64,000 nucleotides of DNA from assembly GCA_022225965.2 (NCBI GenBank), contig JAKJXP020000132.1, forward strand, positions 1 through 64,000. Direction: 5' to 3'. Source of the stretch: Diatrype stigma (taxonomy: Eukaryota; Ascomycota; Sordariomycetes; Xylariales; Diatrypaceae). Position 1 is the first letter of the stretch, and each line of letters begins with the position of its first letter. The notes under the pieces were generated by a model that ran no database searches, was not told the origin of the DNA, and saw only the letters and a list, made by a program, of their open reading frames with translations. Below, piece by piece: positions 61,685-64,000 of the stretch. The position numbers and the translations under genes were made by a program.

Positions 61685-62490
61685 CTACAAGAGTCTAGGT
61701 AATAGCCGTCCTGGCAACCTAGTCCGAGTATTGACGTAGATGACTTTGGTCTGCGTATACGCGGCCAGGCCATCCTCACCGAGCTCGCTGCCGATGCCGC
61801 TCTGCTTGTAGCCACCAAATGGCATCCCCAATCTTGGGAGGGGTTGTTCCGCACGGCCCAGCCTCGATTTGTGCCGCGACTCCAGGGGAGAGCTCGAGGC
61901 TCTGGCTAAAGACGGCCGCCCCCAATGCGTACGTGGGATCGCTGGTCATCACGACCACTTCCTTTTCCGTCTTGAAAGCACGACGACGCAGGGCCCGAAC
62001 GCCACTTTCAACTTGCCCTTATGTGGCTTAGGGGTCGTAGAACGTACCGGGGCGAAGGGGTCTCCGTTGATGTTGCTAGTCGCCTATATTAACCGGTCGA
62101 AATTAGGCGATGAACACGTCGTAGACGAACTCCTGAATCAAATTACAAGCAATCGACGTACAGTCCTGGCTCGTGTTGCTCGACGCCTGCGTCTGAAAAC
62201 ACACCCACCAGCCTGGGGCGTGGTGTTTGGGTCTACACCACTCTTCAGACGGTTCTTCTCCGTAGTGGTCGAGTTGGCAAAGACTATCTTGTCGATGCCC
62301 CGGTGATGGATTGGGACCTTTTCCGGCAGTCCCTGTATAGGCATCAATGATATTGACTACACCTGCAGGGAAGCCAGCTTCGCGGATAAGGTCCACGAGG
62401 TAGAGCACGGATAGGGGGCACCGTCTTTGCGGGCTTCAGCATAATCGTGTTTTTGCAGGCAAGAATTGGGCCAACTCCCAGGCCGCCATC
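61685..62490 (-). pseudogene. Aldehyde dehydrogenase pseudogene (frameshifted, 5' end and centre missing)
   Basis: Minus-strand fragments in ALDH order but different frames: [20 protein letters not shown] then [19 protein letters not shown] (NAD-binding region), [33 protein letters not shown] (around the catalytic cysteine), TSNINGDPFAPV, FKTEKEVVVMTSDPTYALGA and MPFGGYKQSGIGSELGEDGL followed by AAYTQTKVIYVN. Frameshifts are seen in a G5/C5 run at 62414-62418, before FKTEKEV, and before MPFGGYKQ. The segment that should carry the catalytic Glu (ELGGKSP) is not recognisable, and no N-terminal third is found upstream. Functional loss is clear. It resembles the cytosolic/mitochondrial aldehyde or betaine-aldehyde dehydrogenase type. 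Confidence 0.88.
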
Positions 62491-63568
62491 TTTAGAGGAT
62501 GACTATTTACTTATTCACTAGAAGACTGCTTCTTGAAGTACCAAGCCCAATGACCTGGATGATGCCTACCAGGATGATCTGCACGCATACCCCTATTAGC
62601 TACTTAAGGGTATGTGCGGACTTCTGCTTGATCGTGGAAATGGTATGAGCCTGGGTCTGCGTAACCAGCATAGTATCCTATTGTGCTAACTTCTGACAAA
62701 GGTGTCACAGGCCCGTCTCGAAAGTTCCGTTAGGGTTCAGGAAACATTACACAGAATCGTTTCGTAGACTCTTCGTATGTAACTGACCGTTATTGCTCTT
62801 GGCCTTTCTGTTGTGATGTGCTACCACTGCATTAACCTGGCTTTGAATTGTTAAGAAGATTGGTCTGCTAAATATATATATTGGTAGGTCCTGTAGCCGT
62901 AAAGCTTGGACCTCCAACTCTGGCATAATATGTTCATCATGATTCCTACACGGATATCTTAAGCAGGCTTCCGCCGAGAAGCATTCTCCATATTCAAACT
63001 GCCCATGGGTTATGTGTACCTTACTGCTAATACAACTGCTTTGTTAAATCAACGAATGTAAGGAGGCTGGTGAACGGTTCTAGATGGCATCTTAGTTCAC
63101 GTAGCAATACAGAAAACACTGCAATCCTGCTGAAGTAAGGGACTGATTGTTTACTTGGTGTATCTGAATGTTTGCTGAGGTGAATATATACCCTCGCAAT
63201 ATAGACGAGCATCGTTACTCGACACGGGCGTCCAGTATTTATATTCACCTATGTATTAACAGAGGGAACTTCGATGTTATATACAGAATAGGCAAATCAC
63301 TTCTAAATTATGAGATCAAGGACCAATCATGCAGACATAAGAACTGGGCCGTAAAGCTTACAATTTGCTGACAATCACGGAATGTAACATTGCCCTCTCT
63401 AACTGAGAAGGGGAATTGACAGCTTGGCAGAAGAACCTAATATATACTTACTTATATAGCCTAGGAAACACAAACACACCACGACGTCTCTTTTATCTCA
63501 TTTGTGAGGTAGTTACTAAACCAAATGGAAGTCGTAGCTCTACTAGCTCCCAGTCCCAAGTAATTGCA
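62491..63568. other. Intergenic, pseudogene to amidohydrolase
   Basis: AT-rich. No N-terminal ALDH remnant could be recognised in it. The last 100 bp form the amidohydrolase leader, with a short upstream ORF. Confidence 0.6.
63525..63563 (+). promoter_or_regulatory. Twelve-codon upstream ORF before the amidohydrolase
   Basis: ATG at 63525 (context AAATGG) ends with TAA at 63561-63563, five bases before the main ATG at 63569 and in a different frame. It would affect translation only if the transcript includes it. Confidence 0.4.
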
Positions 63569-64000
63569 ATGCAGAATAACTCCGTCTATCCATCCAAGCT
63601 CATCTGGCTATATGCCACTTTATCCATCCTGACTCTCCTCTTCATAAACGGGTTAGTCAACGGCCATAGACATGGAAATCTGCATAGCGCCCGACGGGTG
63701 CAAGATGGCGCACTCCAAGGGAATCTCATTCTTAAGAATGGACAAGTCCACACAATGGACACCGACGACAATGTGGTCTCGGTAGTGGCCATAAAGAGCG
63801 GCCACGTAGTCTACGTGGGAGAGAGCGAAGAAGATGCACTTGCAAACTTCAATAAAGTTCCGACTACGATTGACCTAAAGGGCCGAGTTGCAGTCCCGGG
63901 CCTCATCGATTGCCACAATCATATTGTCCTGTTAGGTAACCGGCCAGGCTACCACACACCGTTGGAGAACGCATACTCCATCGCCGACGTGCAGGACACT
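63569..64000 (+). CDS. Amidohydrolase (amidohydrolase family 3/YtcJ-like), N-terminal part cut by the window end
   Basis: Metal-dependent hydrolase of the amidohydrolase superfamily, acting on C-N or similar bonds; substrate unknown. The frame is open for 144 codons from the ATG to the window end. Residues 10-30 (LIWLYATLSILTLLFINGLV) form a signal peptide or signal anchor. Next comes the characteristic small beta-sandwich start, GNLILKNGQVHTMD then VVAIKSGHVVYVGE, and the metal-site strand LKGRVAVPGLIDCHNHIVLL, where the HxH of DCHNH would bind the first metal. This order is typical of fungal YtcJ-like proteins. The rest of the barrel lies beyond 64000. It is separated by 1.1 kb from the dead ALDH gene, with no sign that they belong together. 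Confidence 0.88.
   Translation, partial: MQNNSVYPSKLIWLYATLSILTLLFINGLVNGHRHGNLHSARRVQDGALQGNLILKNGQVHTMDTDDNVVSVVAIKSGHVVYVGESEEDALANFNKVPTTIDLKGRVAVPGLIDCHNHIVLLGNRPGYHTPLENAYSIADVQDT

Overview
The window looks like a chromosome segment of a filamentous ascomycete (Pezizomycotina, probably Sordariomycetes). Genes are interrupted by short GT-AG introns, most of 59-131 nt, often with a CTAAC or CTGAC branch site just before the acceptor. Every confident protein is of fungal type: a Vps33 SM protein, an LSD1-type demethylase with an HMG box, a CRH-type GH16 cell-wall enzyme, a P450 resembling the CYP52 alkane/fatty-acid group, and a CaM kinase. Intergenic stretches are long (0.5-6 kb) and full of CCTA/TAGG tetranucleotide runs and short tandem repeats. 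There is no operon structure, no prokaryotic gene, no CRISPR array and no rRNA or tRNA that I can support. Gene models were spliced by hand and checked by reading phase; all coding totals are divisible by three.

Layout, left to right. 1-1251: 3' part of cytosolic/mitochondrial histidyl-tRNA synthetase (+). 1.25-7.26 kb: gene desert. 7.27-10.01 kb: large low-complexity protein of unknown function (+). 11.8-13.3 kb: Ca2+/calmodulin-dependent kinase (-). 16.1-16.8 kb: UBE2W/Ubc16-type E2 (+). 18.1-20.4 kb: Vps33 (+). 21.8-25.3 kb: LSD1-type histone demethylase with SWIRM and HMG domains (+). 28.3-29.7 kb: ATP synthase gamma (-). 32.0-35.1 kb: DNA topoisomerase I (+). 37.2-37.8 kb: a 608-bp hAT-type non-autonomous transposon with an exact 8-bp target duplication. 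38.6-39.6 kb: small basic nuclear protein (-). 40.6-41.5 kb: unrecognised coding-like remnant (-). 42.2-43.0 kb: probable small membrane protein (-). 46.8-48.5 kb: GPI-anchored CRH transglycosidase (+). 50.0-52.1 kb: aromatic aminotransferase (+), tail to tail with a P450 at 52.7-54.5 kb (-). 57.4-59.4 kb: secreted GH20 beta-N-acetylhexosaminidase (-). 61.7-62.5 kb: frameshifted aldehyde dehydrogenase pseudogene (-). 63.57 kb to the end: 5' part of an amidohydrolase (+).

The left two thirds holds housekeeping genes (translation, ubiquitin conjugation, vacuolar fusion, chromatin, respiration, DNA topology). The right third is more accessory: wall remodelling (GH16, GH20), amino-acid and lipid-type oxidation (aminotransferase, P450), a dead dehydrogenase and an amidohydrolase. 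I see no convincing biosynthetic cluster. The observations most worth a second look are a 129-codon in-frame extension, devoid of acidic residues, upstream of the topoisomerase I ATG (possible non-AUG mitochondrial form); the hAT MITE; the two-ATG arrangement of the aminotransferase; abrupt within-gene GC shifts; and a recurrent palindrome built from the CCTA motif.
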